Shown one piece after another: positions 39,601 through 53,800 of a stretch of 64,000 nucleotides of DNA. The DNA lies in NCBI RefSeq assembly GCF_037975245.1, contig NC_092562.1, forward strand, positions 3,073,001 to 3,137,000, read 5' to 3'. This DNA is from Apostichopus japonicus (lineage: Eukaryota > Echinodermata > Holothuroidea > Aspidochirotida > Stichopodidae). Numbering within the stretch: position 1 is the first letter of the stretch; the number at the start of each line of letters is the position of its first letter. The notes below the pieces were generated by a model. That model ran no database searches and was not told where the DNA came from. It was given only the letters and a program-made list of their open reading frames with translations. The translations under genes were made by a program, and so were the position numbers.

Positions 39601-42600
39601 GGTGACAATTTTACTTAACGACTTTGATTGCAGATTGAAATGCAGAATCACAAGAATGAACCAATACCGGCTGGTTGGGGAGTAGACGCAGAAGGACATC
39701 CCACGACTGATCCTAAGGATGTAGTAGAGAGAAAAGGCAGTCTTCAACCTCTGGGTGGCCCAGAAATAACAGGTATACTCTAAACATTTTTAAAAGTAGG
39801 AGTGTCAGGGTCTGATTCACATATATATTAAAATGACATGACAGCTACGTAGGCTACATTATTCGTGAGACCAAAGGAAAGATTGTTTAAAGAAAAAATG
39901 TACAGGTGGTTAGGAGAGTACATGAATCATGGCTATTATAGATATGTTAATGCCTTTATCAATTTACAGATGGAAATAAGTGTACAGGCATCATTGAGCT
40001 ATGATTGATATGTTAATATCCTTACTAATTTACAGGTGGTTATAAGGGTACATGAATCATGTGTATGATAGATATGTTAAAGGCTTTTTCAATTTACAGA
40101 TGGAAATAAGTGTACAGGCATCATTGAGCTATGATTGATATGTTAATATCCTTACTAATTTACAGGTGGTTATAAGGGTACATGGATCATGGCTATTATA
40201 GATATGTTAATGCCTTTATCAATTTACAGATGGAAATAAGTGTACAGGCATCATTGAGCTATGATTGATAATATCAATGCCTTTTCTAACTTACAGGTGG
40301 TTATAAGGGTACAGGAATCATGGCTATGATTGAGATATTGACTGCAGTGTTATCAGGTGGTGCGGTTGCTGGAAATGTAAGACAATGGTTATCAACGGCT
40401 GAAGAAGCAAACCTTGTAAGTTACCTCTGATTGTACACACTTGCCGTTTGATTGAATCTGACAGTACAGAATAACGAATGTAAGAGACATAATGTGCAGG
40501 AGTCAGTCCCTTGCAGCTTTGTCATTTCATTTAGTGTGATGCCGTGTGAAATCCATGGGGCACAAAGTCACTCATAGTTGCGGCAGAGAGTTCACAGACC
40601 ATCCATCTTTAACACTATACTCTCTTACTTTTGCAGTAGTCTAACAATTTCTAACAACATGGACTCATTAGAGCAATTGGCTTCTAATATATTTGTGGAT
40701 TCTAAAATCGCTTCACAATTAGAATGATGCAAAAGTTAAAGAAAATTTCGAAGAAATTTGTACAGCTATAAAATGAGTGATGCATTACATGTCATTAAAC
40801 ACTACAGTACTTCTGCGAGTTGTCCAGATGACGAATTTAATCCTTTTGGTGGGGAAGGAATCTGTCGGTCACTTACAGACCAGAGGTACGATCACTGTCA
40901 CATCAGTACACAGTCTGTTGCATAATTGTTAAAGGCAATAGTTTTAGTAGCTCTTTCTGCAGCGTTAAGACCTGATACTACATGAGATAATCCACATACT
41001 TGTTGTCACTCCTTCACTGGCTTTTTATGGGGCACCTAAGGAGGGGGGGGGACAGGGGAATTTATGAATGGAGGTTAAACTACAAGACAAAGGGCCATAA
41101 ATCTGTATAAACGAAATTAAGAGGTAATCCATAGATGCTCCATAGAATTGTTTATAAAGTACACTGGGATGCATCCTTCGACAGGTCAAAGTTGAGAGTA
41201 ACAGGTTGACATAAATTAATATTCTTGAGAATCCCAGTTATCTGTCTGTAACAGCACAATTGTGGTTATATTTTCCTGTCCCTCAACTGTATTTTGAATA
41301 TTTTCATTTGCAACTTTTTATCTAACTGCCAATAGTGAAGGATATCATGCACCAGGCCTAATAAGGCTACCTTTTGGTTTGTTCCAAAAAATGATTGTTG
41401 ACACAATGTTGACAAATATTGAACCTCACTCAGAGCATTGTTTTTTGTAAAGTAATCAACAATTTTTTAGTTAAAAGACCAGTTGGTTCTCTTAAGAAGA
41501 GCTCGAGTAGCTTAGTGAAACATATATACAAATCCTAAGTTTTTATTGTCCAGATATAGTGTAATATTGTGACGAGCCTGGCTCCTCCGATAGTAAAACT
41601 ATATCGGGACTCGCGATAGAAAGGTACTGGGGTTATCTTGATGCCGTATTTATGCTTCTTCAGGAGATGTCTCGAACAGAAGAAAACAATGAGTTCACAG
41701 AAAAACAATTTGACAAGATCGGATTTGATTAGTGATTCGGTATAATTTCTTCTCTGTCGATTCTCTTTACAAATAAAACTAAATTACAATGATTTGACTT
41801 GACTCCGTCAACTACGCAGTTAGAAGGAGTGATGAAATGGTGACGAAGCGACGAACTGATGACGAAGTCACGAACTTTTGACGGAGTGATAAACTTTCGT
41901 CCCCATGCCCTTTTATACCTTACTTCTATAAAATCTCACTGCGCACAATCAGTAGGCAGCCAATAACCTGACCATCCTGTATTAACTTAACGATATAAAA
42001 ATAAGTGCGCTAGCACTGATCTGCCCTGATTGGTTGGGAGTTTGGAAGTTCATCCCCTTTCTATGGAAACTTCCATACCACGTGAGAGAACCTTCTCGAA
42101 TGTTCCACAGACATAATGGGATCTATTTTGGGAAAAGGCCCTGTACCAAGATTCAATAAGATAGTTAAAAACTTCTCGTGGGAAAACTGAATCCATGACC
42201 TAGATAAATACATAAGAGGCCTGTAAGGTGTCTCGATGGAGTGTTTCGGTAACATCAAAGAGATGGTATCACTATTTCATAACAATAGCAAGTTGAATTT
42301 CTAAGTGTTTGCTTAAAAATGGGGGAAGTTGAAGCACAACAGGGGTGATACCAGTGTAGAATTAACCTGGTAGCAAAAGTAGCACATGCTACGGGCCCTG
42401 TATTTTTCAAGATCCAGCGATAAATACTTGCAAGGCTGTATCAATATCCGATTCAGTGACTCTACACTTGCTCTATGACTATAGTACTATACTGCCTTCA
42501 ACTTTGATGAAACTACTAGGTGTTTAAAGGTTAGCAATATTAGCCAAATATCACCTTCAAATTGGGGTTATAAGTTTAACACAGTAATTAATGGGAGTTT

Positions 42601-44661
42601 GGTATCTATGTGATACATACATACCGAAACTGAAGTCATAGCCCGCTGCACAAAGATGGAAACGAAAATGGAACGTGCCTTAGCTGAATGCTACAGGCAC
42701 AAGCTTAATCCGGCACTGGGTGACACTTCACTTTGACCAAAAAAAAACAAAAACCTGTCTTATTGTTTCTTATTACATACTGTATTGTTTTTCACCCTGA
42801 TTGGATACAGCTGTAATCTATGCTACTGCTGTTTTGCAATTCAATGGACATGCATGTGGTTATAAAATTCTTTTTTATTTTTTATCCACTTGTGAGGTGG
42901 CAAATTGAGTGGAAATTTTGAAGAACAAATAATTTTTTTTAGTTGTGCATCTATGACATTACCCTTGTTCATTTTATTTTTTATTTTGGCTCTTCCTTCT
43001 CTCTTTCCCTCCCGTGCCTTGAGCACACTTCCGTGTAGATATGCGTGCATTTATAAATCACCATTATTATTATTATTTCAGTTATTATTAAATCAATGGC
43101 TATATCAACTTCAAATTAAGATGTGACATAGAGTTGACTGAAATTTTTACCAGTTAGAGTATCCCTGTTTAATTATGTCGAAGATAAAACAAAGTCTGAT
43201 TTAACCTTTTTTTCTGTAGACATATGAAGTCACAGACAAATAATTTCACAACTTTTGAAATTTTTATGTTGTTAACATGCTCTTGCACCTTCATTTTATC
43301 TGAAAACTCAGGGTCAACTTTTTGTAGCCATCAACCCAGAGTGCTTTGCTATGGACTTTGAAGGTCGGTTAGCCGATTTTCTTGGCTGTTTAAGGGATCT
43401 AGAACCGGTAAGCCTGCCATTCAGAGAAAACAGTTATTGACAATTGGCATGATTCTGTGAAGCCTTAGGGTTTGTAGAGAAGATAAGGCAATAATGGAAT
43501 GTGAGATTTGAACTAAGAATTTCATCCTACCATCTCCCAGCATTGGATTTACTTCCAATGTTCAGATAGTAAATATTGAAATTTATAATATTGTTTTTGT
43601 TGGTATTTTATGACCATGTGCCTTTATCAGGGCCAAACAGTAAGTTCAAATGTGAAGGGTTCCTATTCCTAATTCATCAATTAACCCATTGTGATATAAA
43701 GACAGTTTAATGTATTTTCCATGTGTGACATTTGAAATTGTTATGTAATGTACAGTAATTAATATCCAAATAAAAAGAATTTTTCAAGATTTGATACCTT
43801 GACGATTAATCAATCACGATGAACCAATTTGCTTCCTGTTTGTTTGCTGTGCATTATATTCTACAATATCCCATAAAATTAATCAGTTTTCCAAAGATTA
43901 ATGATTGTGCTTGATATGTATTATTATGGTTTAAAAGTGTCTGTATTGCATAGCATTTTCATGACTGTGAAGAGGTATACTTAAATAAAGCAGTATCAAG
44001 GGTCAAATTACCAATATGGCCATCTGCAAGTTAAGCAATGTGTATTTCTGAATTGAGTCAGCTTGAACATGAGAAGCAGCTAGCTCTGTCCCCTCATAAA
44101 GTGACAGCCTGCTTGTTAATACCAAACTTAAATTTTGTGACGCCTAAATTGCTGAACCTTTGCACAAGATTTATCTCACACGTGATTGCTTTGCCCATGC
44201 AGTCTAGTCCTGACCTACCTGTTGTGGTCGCTGGTGACCTGGCTCGACAGCATATGAAGCAGGTTGATGAAGACGGAGCCATTCCTTATCCGAAAAATCT
44301 CCTCATATCTTTGGTGAGTAGTAGTTTAATTCAAATACTTCCACTTTTAACTGACACTAAAACCTAACACGTTGATCATTGATGGCATTGAAATGTTCAC
44401 TTATGGATAAATTGTTCATTTGGAGCTGGTTACAAAATTTTTGAATAATTAAAGTAATTAACAAATTTGCCTTTTTAAACCATGTAAGCAATGAGATTCG
44501 ACAGTGTTATGATTTCGTTTTTTTTTTGATCGGAAATCAAGTTTTCCTACACTTCTCTGTGGTAATAGCTGTGCTCATATTTCTATTATTTCATGTAGAA
44601 TGAGCTTGCAGCCAACCTTGGTGTGGAACCTTTGAAGGTGGTAGGACCTTGGTTGCCTTGA
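33656..44661 (+). CDS. Ldh_2-family (malate/L-lactate/ureidoglycolate-type) NAD(P)-dependent dehydrogenase, nine exons
   Basis: Exons 33656-33824, 35213-35401, 36169-36230, 37868-38020, 39634-39772, 40297-40415, 43312-43407, 44203-44313 and 44599-44661 have GT-AG borders and compatible phases throughout, joining to 1101 nt, 366 residues, the usual family length. Seen: RGHFSHG (catalytic His51) in exon 1; AWVDGKNLLGAVVG in exon 2; SNHYGISGWY in exon 3; GMSMTNSSP, FGTNPIS and VLDMATSTV in exon 4; GWGVDAEGHPTTDP and PLGG in exon 5; GYKGTGIMAMIEIL in exon 6. The family reduces 2-oxoacids or oxidises 2-hydroxyacids with NAD(P). The actual substrate cannot be told here. An AG precedes the ATG by five bases, so exon 1 is probably preceded by a non-coding exon. 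AATAAA lies at 44709. No obvious targeting peptide, so cytosolic unless an upstream exon adds one. Confidence 0.95.
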
Positions 44662-44720
44662 CCACACGCCAAACCAGTTATAGTTTAAGATTAATTATGT
44701 GAACCTCAAATAAATGATCT

Positions 44721-44801
<81 letters not shown>

Positions 44802-47800
44802 CATATATATTATGCCTTGATATAGCAGTATTATTATCTTAATAACCTTTTGTACCAGTAAACCATTTTTAACTTAAATTATGCAAACAAATTACCATTT
44901 TATAATTCAGAAATAGCATCGTATAGTTTGATCTGTTGTAGTTATTTATTGCAAATGTGTGATAATGGTCTCATTGATTGTAAGAAGGGGGGACTTAACA
45001 GGTCATCATTTCTACCTACTACGTGATTATCATCAGCCTCAAAGTGATTTTCTGAACCAAATTCTACAAATGTAGCAATCTATCCTTTTATCATCAATCA
45101 TTTTTAAACCTAACAGTTATTTAGACAGAAATATATCAGAATATCAGTCGTATCACATCAGACTAAGATGTATCGGGATGTTATTTAGGAATTCTGAAAA
45201 CCAAACCATATTTAATACTGTTAGTGAAAAGTCATCATCAATTTACACTTTTCATATGCAGATGTTTGTGTTTATAAGTACATTATCTTCTGCCAATACC
45301 CATAACCTAAATTATACACTTTGTCACGGCTCTAAGAGAAACAATAGTTAAGATATGTAAGCTCATTGCCGTCACTTCTTAAACCAGTACTATTAAGTTT
45401 GTGGAATACTTGGTTTGACGATATTATGTGCCTTTACCTTAATACACTATTTTCTTTGGTCCTAAAGAAGAAAACTGCAAGCAGTGAAGCTGTATCATGC
45501 GTTGTGACTATATTAATATTCCATGAACTTCAGTATTCTACAAATGTTTGAACCTCTTGCAACATTGTGCATTTAGTGTGAATTCCGTTTTGTAAGTATT
45601 GCAGCATTAGCTATTATAGAGTCAAATAAAGAGTCAGTGTTTGCTTTATTTGATAAAGAAAACTTTGCCAAACTTTTATATTAGTATTTAAAAAGCTTCT
45701 TCAACTCTTTGTTCGGTTACTTGCCATAGGCAGGGAAGTATCCAATGCAGTCAAGTTGTCGTGTGTGTCTGTTATGCCGTTGCTTGTAAACACTATATGA
45801 AGGTTGATAACATCTGCAGTTCTCATATTTGACGTGTGCTTTCTTCACAATTTGTACAAACACCCTATTGCTTTGGGTGAAGGTCAATGGTCATGTGGGG
45901 TCAGCAGAGCGCAAAATGTGAAAATCTCGAAAAATACTGAACTCCAGAAATCCAGAACCTCAAATCGAAGGAGCTCAAATATGCATGGTATGTAGGATAG
46001 CCTTATATAGTGTAAAGGTTTTACACAATTTGGTGTAAGTCTGAGATCATTAAGGTCACCAGGGGTCAAAACTTGAAATCCCTGTAAACACGATATCTCC
46101 AGATAGGAAACTGTATTGGCTCTCACATTTTGCATGTGGCTGCCCTATGATGAGTATAAGCTCGTGATTGTTTAGTGGAGGTCAAAGGTCATTTGAGGTC
46201 ATGAAAAGTCACACTGTGTAAAGCCCTATATACACAAACGTTGTAAACACGATATCCCAAGATAGATTACATCACATAGCTCATATTAGGCACATGTCTT
46301 GTATTGAGTACAAGAACCCATCATTTCAGTGGATGTCAAAGGTCATTTGCATGGGGTCAGCATAGGTCCAAATGTCAAAACATCAAATTGGTCTCATCAA
46401 GTTAACTATTACAAATGGAAGTTTAGCTCTCTGTTGTTAGAGTGAGCATGAAAATAAATTACCAACAACAAACAATGTCCCTCTCTCTTTCTTTCATCAG
46501 TGTGGTATTATGTCATATGATTAGGGATGCACCGGATCCAAATTTTTGGTTCCGGCCAGAACCGGATTTTGCCGGAGAGTACATGAAATCCGGCCGGATA
46601 AAATCCGGCTGGAACCGGATTTTTTCATTATTCAAAAGAAAATCATTAATATGAAGTAGAAGTATGATAGTTGTATTATTTTGGTTGATCCTTAGAAACA
46701 GTGGGTCAGATGATTGAGAAAAATAAATTAAACATGTTAAACCTAATTTTTCCTTACTTTGAATGTTTTTATTAATTTTTGGAAATAGTTTACACCTTTA
46801 CATTGATTTAAATTAATACCAACACCTTTTTAAGGAATAATTCAGGCCAGATTTTGAAAAAGATCCAGCCGGATTTTGAGAAATATCCGGTCGGAACCGG
46901 ATAATTGCTCACTATCCGGCCGGATAGTCCGGCCGAACCGGATATCCGGTGCATCCCTATTTATGATTCCCTTCCACCAAATCATATAAGCACTGACTCT
47001 GTCATTAGCTTGCAAACTCCTCTTTTGCTGCAATTGTAATGTATTAATAAGCAAGTAACCACAGGGAGGGTTTTCCCTATATATTGCTTTGATTAAGTTA
47101 GCAAATAGCTTATATTATCTGATTTACACAACTTGTTTAGTCAAAACAATCGTTAGCAAGGAATAAAGTTCCTCACCTGTGAGCTATTAAGTACGCTAAG
47201 GGATTGGATAATGCTAAGTTTGATCATGTGATTAAATCAAGGGCGGCGGAACCGGGGGGCACAGGGGGCACGTGCCCCCCCACTTTTCCTCAGGTTAAAA
47301 ATGTGCCCTTTTTCTACATAAAAATTTTCTACATAAAAAAAGAGTTTACAAAGCTAAAGCCACGTCGAATGATATATTTCGGGAAGTTTTAAATGTTTAC
47401 TACCATAGGAGCCCAATTTGATTTGAGGGGCTGTAACGACTTGGCCGAAAATATTCCCAAAATTTGTCGCGCGCTGCGCGCGCGCTCAACATGTTAATAT
47501 GCATATCATATAGGCATGCATCGACTATTACATCGCATGCCAATAACATACAATCATTTGCCGTGTTATTACCCTTACATATTGGGTATAATTATTGGGA
47601 AAGTCGTTACAATAATAATGATGATAATAATATCAGTTTAACCATTGAAAAACACATAGCAAATTATTTTTCTTTCAGTAGGTGCCCGAAAAATTCTTAG
47701 CATATTGCCCTAATTTTCAAAAGATTATTGGTTGGGGGGCTGCACCCCCCCCTCCCCGGCTCCTATGCCTATGTTTACTACAACAATTAAGGCTTCTAAC

Positions 47801-50800
47801 ATTCTGGTGAGTGCCATTATGCATATTCAATTCGCCACAAAAATCCTAATTCATTTCCAAAAATGTACTGCTATATAACCTTGTGACTTTGTAATAAGCA
47901 GAAGCCATTTATAGCCAACTATGAATAATGAGTTTTAATATCCCATAACCTACCCCATCCTTTCGTTTTTTGACATATTTCATTTGCTTTCATGCATGTA
48001 TCGATCGCGTGTGCAGGGACTTGGACTTTATAATGATTTCACCTCATTTCGTCTCGAAAGAAAACTTGTTCCTTGTTTCCCAATTTGCACATTAGATATT
48101 GCAGTGCTAGTATGCATTGTTTCCTTGAGGGGGGGGGGCAGTGGCGGAGCGTCCATACAGTCAGGGGCGGATGCCCCCCCCTGACGGTCTCAAATGGACT
48201 GCTGGCGCCCTTTTCAGCTTTTTACCACTTTTCTCTTATTCGCGATTATTGACTTTTTTATTTCGCTCTCATCTACCTATTGACATTTGTCACATTATCT
48301 GCAAATTAGCAAGGCCCGGAAAGGGTCATTTCCGGCGATCTAGGGAGTACTTTACTCTTAGATAGTGTCGAAAGCGCCCTACAGACCATTCTCGCCCCCC
48401 TGACCAATACCTCTAGCTCCGCCACTGGAGGGGGGGGGTGGCGTTGATGGAGTGATGTGTATACGCAAATAAGATAATGCAATAAGAGTTATCAAGGGTA
48501 CTAAATATCAGGCTGCATCAGTCCAATATCGAATTTCTGCAAAGTGCCCTTCGACGTTGGTGCCCCCCCCCCCCCCCAGATTAAAAGTGCTTCCGCCGCC
48601 CTTGTGATTAATACAGTAAGTTTGGTCAATGGTTATGTCAGTATTAAGTCAAAGTCTAATAGAATGCATTTTAAGCTTCAAAACTAAAAAAGTCAGTTAA
48701 ACCCTAGGTCAGATAGTTTGATTATTACAAATTTTTTGGGCGACACAATTCTAAGTCGTGAAGAACTTTGTCACCATTGTTCTAAGAAAACTAAGGTTAG
48801 CCCAAATTTGATTATTTACAATAATTTTGGAAATATTAACAGTATGGTACAAACTATGTATGGTTTAATACTACATACAATAAAACAGTACCACAAACTG
48901 AGTATGGTTTAATACTACATACATTACAACAGTACCACTAAAGATAAAGTTTAATACTACGTACATTACAACAGTACCAAAAACTGAGTATGGTTTAATA
49001 CTATGTACATTACAACATTACCACAAACTGAGTATGGGTTAATACTACGTACATTACAACAGTACAACACACTGAGTATGGTTTAATACTACATAATTTA
49101 CGACAGTACCACAAACAGTATGGTTTAATACGACTTACATTACAATGTTACCACAAACTGAGTATGGTTTAATACTACGTACATTACAACAGTACCACAA
49201 ACTGAGTATGGTTTAATATTACATACATTACAACATTACCTCAAACTGAGTATGGGTTAATACTACGTACATTACAACATTACCACACACTGAGTATGGT
49301 TTAATACTACATACATTGCAACAGCACCCACACACTGAGTATGGTGTAATACTACATGCATTACAACAGTACCACACACTGAGTATGGTTTAATACTACA
49401 TACATTACGACAGTACCCCTAACTGAGTAAGGTTTAATATGACATACATTACAACAGTACCAAAAACTGAATATTGTTGAAGACTACATACATTACAACA
49501 GTCCAGAAAACTGAGTATGGTTTAATACTAAATAGTAAATACATTACAACAATACCACAAACTGGATATGGTTTAATACCGCATACATTACAACAGTACC
49601 GCAAACTGGGTATGGTTTAATACTGCATACATTACAAGAGTACCACAAACTGGACATGGTTTAATATTATATACATTGCATCAGTCTCACATAATGAGTA
49701 TAGTCTAATACAACATACATTACAACAGACCACTAATGATGTCTTTTTATACTACATACATTGCAACAGTATCACAAAATGAGTTTTGGCCATTGTGATT
49801 TATGATTAACAAGGTACGACAGCACAAGGAAGATACAAGACAGTGTTATTGCCAAAGGGCACTTTGGTATAGACCTTGTATACTTTGCCCGTTTCTTAAC
49901 CTGACACCGACGCAAAATGTGTTCCTTCCCGCAAAGCTTGCATCGTTGATTGTATATATAATTCCTTAAGTTATGAGAAAAAGTTCAGTCTAAAATCTCA
50001 TTAACCTAATACACAGCGTAAACGTTATTTACATTGTTTGAAATGAAAAGCAAGCGTTCGGTGTCCATTGTGGAAACCCACCGATATGAATCAAAGAGGT
50101 GTCGTTCTCTGGTTATAAAGACTGTTGTGTTTCTGAACCTCTTTGTCAGTGACTACCATACCATACCGTCGTTGAAGTCACTGCATAATACCAAATTAGC
50201 CTAAATAGAGTACAGCAATACACTCCTAAACATTTGTGACTACAACAACCATCTTCACCTAAAGCGTGACTAAATCAAGTTAGTTTTATCGAACCCCTAT
50301 GCGCTACTGTAATTTGGGAACCAAAAATGGATCGAAAAGGTGTTTTCGTTATTTTAATCTTTGTCAGTTCAGTTTCATGTCAAGAGTGTGAGCCTTGTCC
50401 CGATCTTTGTAGTTGTAGTGGTTCTACTTTAAACTGCACTGACTTAGGTTTGACTTCGATGCTCTCGTGTGGACTGTCATCCTCTTATTCCATAGTTGAT
50501 TATTCTGGCAACAATATCAGTACAGTCAACTGGAACGATATTCCAGTGTCGTCTCCATCAAGCCTTCTCGAAATCGACTTACGACACAATCATATAAACG
50601 CTTCGTCGGGAACATACGCGATGAATGACTCTAGGTATATTCTTATCTATTTGTCGTTCAATAGACTAATCTCGTTTCCATCCAACTTTTTGGAAATCAA
50701 ATCTTGGCAATCAACACGACGTACTTACTTGCATCTTAACGCCAGTGACAACAGTATAACGGAGGTTTTAGCTCATGCAGTAACTCTGAATAAGACCTTT

Positions 50801-53800
50801 GATATTTTTGAACTTGACTTACGGAACAACAAGATAAGTTACATACATCAGGACGCATTTAATTTTCAGTCATTATCTGCAACAATTATCTTGAAGAATA
50901 ATAATATTCTGTCGTTCTCTACTATCTGCCTTCGATGTCTTCTTGATATGACATTAAGTTCTTTATCGTTGGATGTTAGTTACAATTTGATTGAAGGTTT
51001 GGATTACAAAGAAGAATTATTCCTCAACGAATCTGGAATTTCAGCGTCCATCAATTTGGATAACAATCCATTTAATTGTGACTGTACACAAAGGTGGTTT
51101 GCTTATGACAATTCATCTTTTAGGAGTGCTGTCTTACGAAATAGTAATGAACAGTGTAGCCAGCCCTCCTGGTTGGACAGGTTCGACCGGTCATACAGAT
51201 GTGCCTCACCCCTTACATTACAGGGTTTCCCTGTTACTTCGTTGTCTCCTCACGATTTCACGTGTCCTCCTCGGCTAGATCCTAATGCTACATTGACTGC
51301 TGAAACCATGCTAGGGGATACATTGGTACTTCGCTGTCCTACCATTGGTGCTGATCCTCCGACTCGGCGTTATGACTGGATGTTTACTCCAAGCAAATCA
51401 TCGAAAGTGTTTGTAAACTCTGGATGGGACTACTTCAGACAAACAGAGACAGAGTATCTGACAGTCCAAGGGCTGACGTCGGCGGGTACTTTCATTTGTC
51501 GACCGTTGAGTCCGCATAGTTCGCTTTCCATCAATATCAGCGTGTCTGTGAAAGATTCAAACCAAGAGGTGTTAACCACCAGATCTTGGCAACCTAATAT
51601 CACGGGAAAGTCAGACACAAATAATGGAGGAGAAAAGTATTCTTCTTCATTGCCTTTTGTCATGGCCGTATCAACGATAATGGTGATTCTTCTGGTTATT
51701 CTAATGATTTTGGGTTGTATGCAGTACCGGCTAGTAAATGCAAATAAAGCAATACAAGTACTCAGAGGAACCACTGTGGAACAGGCAGCGAAGGTGAACC
51801 CCAGAAAAGACATCAAAGATGGCCATACATCTTAGCCGAAGCCTCTTACTATCTGGGTCATGTCCAAATGATGATGATGTTTATGAGATGACCGATAACG
51901 TCGCAGAAGAAAGTTCTGGAATGTCAGCGAAAACATCCGCAAGCCAGGAGGAAGGATCGCACATTACTATGAAAACGATTGGCGAAAACCTTAAGACTCT
52001 TTGAATGAAGATAAATTTACAACCCATGACGGTAATATGCAGATTAAAATTGGACTCCCGATAGCACAGGACATAGAAAGATCTTTGGCTAACGTGTTAA
52101 CGAAATCAAGGAAATGAACATGAATTGTGAGTTATATGCTTCAAAATAATAAATAAAGAATTGGTCTAGAGTCATGTTGTGTTGCAAACTTGCATTGATG
52201 CATTTGTACATTATCCTTATTTTCTCTGCGTTATATAGCAGATCAACTCCACTTCCTCTTCAGACAAAACTAGCATATATCACTTTCAATATTTGAGGTG
52301 TATTATTTCGTGAGTAACTATCTTGAAAAAGAGCGCATAACTTGGCATCACCAGTTGTCTCGGTTTTAGTTAAAGTAGGTTAATGAGGGAGATGAAATCT
52401 GTTTCAATTTCCTGCTACAGTCAAAACAATGTATAATTATTCAAATCTGAGGCATATTATCGACAGGTCTTTGTTATCATGTTTAGAGAGCCAGAACAGC
52501 CGTATAGAACCGCTCTTTGTCGTCATGTCATTACACTACAGTCTTTCCTATACTGGAATATGTGGACTTAAGGGGTAACGTGGGATAATACAGGAGTATA
52601 TTATTTCTTTTGGGAACAGGTCTTTGCTATCATGTTGAGTGAGCCAGAACAGCCGTATGGAAACGCTCTTCGTCACATGTATAACTATACTAAGTCTTTC
52701 CAATACGGGAATATGGGGACTTAAAAAAGTAACTGAGATCATACAGGAGTAACGTGACATGATACACATTGTCTAAACTATGTCCTGTGTTCAACACTTT
52801 TGTTCATTTTGCGAAGACGGTGAGCAGGTTGGTGGCGGGGAAGGACGATTACGGGACTATGTAAGGTTTGATGTCTAAGGTGAAGTTATCAGTTTTTCAT
52901 TTCATATATCTTAAGTTTATATTTGGTTATGATGGTATTAAATATTAATTGTAGTGTTTATCTTATGAATTCGTTTTTCTTTTAATGCAACTGAACAATT
53001 GGTTACTTACCGACGGTGATGGAATTCTACAATTTGATTTATATTTTTGAGATCCAGCTGTACTCCTAATACTGTAATGATGCAGTTTTAAGCCTATTAA
53101 AGCCCTCAGTTGTATCCCTGATGCTGTAATAATGCATTAGTTAAGCCTCTTTAAGCCTACACTAGTACCCCTGATACTGTAGTGATGCAGTTTTTAAGCC
53201 TCCAGTTGTACGCCTGATGATCCAGTTATTAAGCCTCTTTAAGCCTACAGTTGTATTCCTAATGCTGTAATGATGCAGTTGATAAGCCTCTTTAAGCCTC
53301 CAGTTGTACCCCTGATACTGTAATGATGCAGTTGTTAAGCCTCCAGTTGTTACCCTGATGCTGTGATGATCCTTTTTGTAAGCCTCCAGTTTCCAGTTGT
53401 ACCCCGGTTGCTGTAATGATGTAGTTTATAAGCCTCCAGTTGTACCCCTGTTGCTCTAATTACTGCAGATTTTAAGCCTCCAGTTGTACCCCTGATGCTG
53501 TAATGATGCAGTTAACCCTTCAATTGTACGTCGATAATAGCCCATTAAATCATTTTAAAGATATCGGCACCGTTTTTACTACTTACTAAGCAGAAAGGCA
53601 CTTTAAATAACGAAAGAACACTTTTCGTTAACTAAAAGGAGCACGTGTTATTGATAAAAAAATGCACTTTTGAAGTTTATCACAAACTTGGTATACCATG
53701 TGCCTGATGCAGCACGGTGTTACCACAGTATTTGCAATGAAGAGCAACTAATTTGTACAAATGATGTAAAGTCATACTAGTTAGTACTGAAAGAGGACCA